Assembly: GCA_038496675.1 (NCBI GenBank)
Contig: CM076648.1
Coordinates: 13,396,560 to 13,460,559, forward strand
Direction of reading: 5' to 3'
Origin: Rachycentron canadum
Taxonomy: Eukaryota > Chordata > Actinopteri > Carangiformes > Rachycentridae
Length of the DNA: 64,000 nucleotides
Shown here: positions 62,064-64,000 of the stretch, one piece after another
Position numbering within the stretch: the first letter of the stretch is position 1
Layout: each line of letters starts with the position of its first letter
Program-made: the position numbers and the translations under genes
The notes under the pieces: model-generated
The model's database searches: none
What the model was told of the DNA's origin: nothing
Seen by the model: the letters and a program-made list of their open reading frames with translations, nothing else

Positions 62064-64000
62064 CTGCCGGGGCAGAGACACAAGATGTATGATCACAAGA
62101 CAACTCCTCCTTGATAAAAACACACTTCATCGTGCCTATATTTAGGAAAAAAATGTATCATTCTCAAATGACTCAAATGACAAACAGTTGCACTAAACAT
62201 TGAATAATGTTTAGACTTCTAACGTCAAAGTGCATCAGGTTACCAAGGAATATGATCTCATTCTGCCACAGGCTTTGGTACTAATTCGGTAAAATGAATA
62301 GAAATTTCTGAGTTGTGACTTTGAGGTAAAAATTTCGTTTACAAATGAGAAAGATTGGTTGAAAAACATGGCTGTGTGTTGGCAAAGAGAGGGGCTTCAC
62401 AAATTTTGGCCATAAGCCATTAACTATTTATCCAATCATCATAACTTCAGGCCTTCAGTTTTTTGAGCCTTGAACCTATCAAGGCTCAAAAAACTGAAGG
62501 CCTCTTTGCCACAAATGATAAACACAAAACAAAATATAAAAATCTATATCTCAAATTTTACAGAAAAAAAAAAAGTTGTTTGACATCTTCAGGCAACAAA
62601 TATTTACCAAAATCTTCAGAGACATGAAAATTTGCTATATATCTAAAAATGAGGTGCATATCAAGCATATCATATTTTTTAGAAGTAGGTAAATCTGCTA
62701 ATAAAAGTTGATTGACCTCTTTTAAACTAGTTTGAGTGTTCAGGCACGAAACTTTGAGAAGTGATGTTATCTCATGCACTTACAAAGCACACACAAGAGA
62801 CAATGGAGGAAGAGCGAGATGCCAGCTGCCCTGCAAACTCATAAAACATCTCATTCCTACAAAAGTAAGATAATTCAGCTCAGTCTTTGGCTGAGGTGAC
62901 AGGTGTCTGTGTGCTCTGAAAAATGTTACATGTAAAGAATAAATTAGTACGATCACCCACACATTGTGTTTACATCAACGCCGATAAATACCCAGGTCTA
63001 CTGCAAAGTCATTTGACCCAAGTCTCAATGCTGATTGTAGCCTTTTCACCATGACAGCTATTTAGCTGTGTAATTAGTTACGCAATTATCTAAAATTATG
63101 CTTCTCTGGACAAAGGTAAGGGCTAGAACCTGTAAATTGCCACATGTGGCTGTAATTAAATTTAATATTTACATGTAATAATATTTCATATTTATTTCAG
63201 TTACTGGTCACTGTGCATTGTTCATGATGTAATTTTGTGTTCAGTAAAAGTCACAGATGCCGGGCTGTATGTGATTATATGTGACCACATGTTAGTGTAT
63301 GTTTGCCCCCTTTTGCCCTCCCGGTGTTAGCTGACCTTTACTCACACACCTCTGTGTGTTTGGACAGCCATTTAATCTGCCACTCACAGATGTCCTCTAG
63401 TGAAGCAGCCATGCCTCTGATCTGGCTGCCCCATCCACAGGGTCTCTGAACCCTAGTCCTGTCACCACTCAACTCCCACATCACTCCCTATAGCGCTGCC
63501 TTCACATTGCCATGGAAAAAGCTGCACTACTCAGGCGTGACCTGCTCAAGAGCATTTTCCACCTCTGTGTTTGAGACACATGGTTACAACACTGAAGTGT
63601 CAAATGGATGGAGCAAAGACATAAAGACAACAACTATTTTATCTAGGAAATTGTACAATCTTTGATTATTGGGTCTGTTTTCTGTTATTGGTCTGGACAG
63701 TCATGCCAAGGCTTGACAGCCCATTTCCTTTGTTAAATTTAAAGGCAGTACTTTCTCTCCTCGCTCAAAATAAAACGTTCCTTTGCAGCTCATAATGTCC
63801 ATGCACTCACTGTGTCACTGTGGTCTGACAGAAAGAACAGCCAGTAACTGTTTCCCCATTATCACAGCATGATGGCTCTCCCACGTAACTCCCAATTCTC
63901 GTTACTTTTCTTTCTTCTATTTTGCGGCACGAGTGGGTGGGAGTGAGGGGATTTTCTGTAACTGCCTATCTTTAGCCTAGTTTTCTTTCATACCAGCAGC
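62064..64000 (-). other. cdh16: cdh16 intron running off the window
   Basis: The first visible cdh16 exon begins at a splice acceptor (CCCCGGCAG before 62063) in phase 0, so an upstream exon must exist. I scanned the minus strand to 64000 for a cadherin linker (DxNDNxP) with a donor and found none. Confidence 0.65.
62449..62503. repeat. perfect 25-bp inverted repeat with 5-nt loop
   Basis: Arm 62449-62473 (AGGCCTTCAGTTTTTTGAGC...) is the exact reverse complement of 62479-62503. The loop is ACCTA. It lies within a cdh16 intron and resembles the foldback at 4565-4617 in arm length but shares no sequence with it. Confidence 0.95.

Overview
This window looks like nuclear DNA from a teleost fish, probably a percomorph. 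The evidence is multi-exon genes with GT-AG introns and vertebrate orthologues, dense CA/GT, TA, TGAG and AAT microsatellites, and decayed copies of several dispersed repeats that I recognise as common in teleost genomes. It is ordinary gene-plus-intergenic sequence. I found no operons, CRISPR arrays or viral genes, and no convincing new biological system.

Layout, left to right. Positions 1-5311 are non-coding: an assembly gap (915-1239) flanked by what look like sequencing-library adapter remnants, a candidate 5' untranslated exon near 2.7-2.8 kb, and an intron with repeats and two perfect foldback hairpins. A single coding exon at 5320-7227 encodes a greatly enlarged BASP1-like protein (635 aa). 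From 7.8 to 26.1 kb I see no gene, only microsatellites and old repeats. The minus strand from 31486 to 26145 carries a complete 20-exon nae1 (533 aa, regulatory subunit of the NEDD8-activating enzyme). It is divergent from a complete 7-exon ca7 (32630-38853, plus strand, 262 aa, cytosolic carbonic anhydrase VII). From 38.9 to 54.4 kb is a second gene-free stretch with at least four recognisable repeat fragments. The minus strand from 62063 to 54421 holds the last seven coding exons of a cadherin-16 (KSP-cadherin) gene. Its upstream exons lie beyond the right edge.

The order nae1 - ca7 - cdh16, with ca7 divergent from nae1, matches the human 16q22.1 neighbourhood. pdp2, which lies between CA7 and CDH16 in human, is not visible here. 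BASP1 is on a different chromosome in human (5p), so its position 19 kb from nae1 is a lineage-specific linkage or a join to test, especially as adapter sequence sits in the same assembly. The genes share no pathway: BASP1 is a membrane-bound neuronal growth-cone protein, NAE1-UBA3 activates NEDD8 for cullin control, CA7 hydrates CO2 in the cytosol, and CDH16 is a kidney/epithelial adhesion molecule. All exon borders were set by reading frame and splice sites by eye, supported by remembered human protein sequences. No alignment was run.
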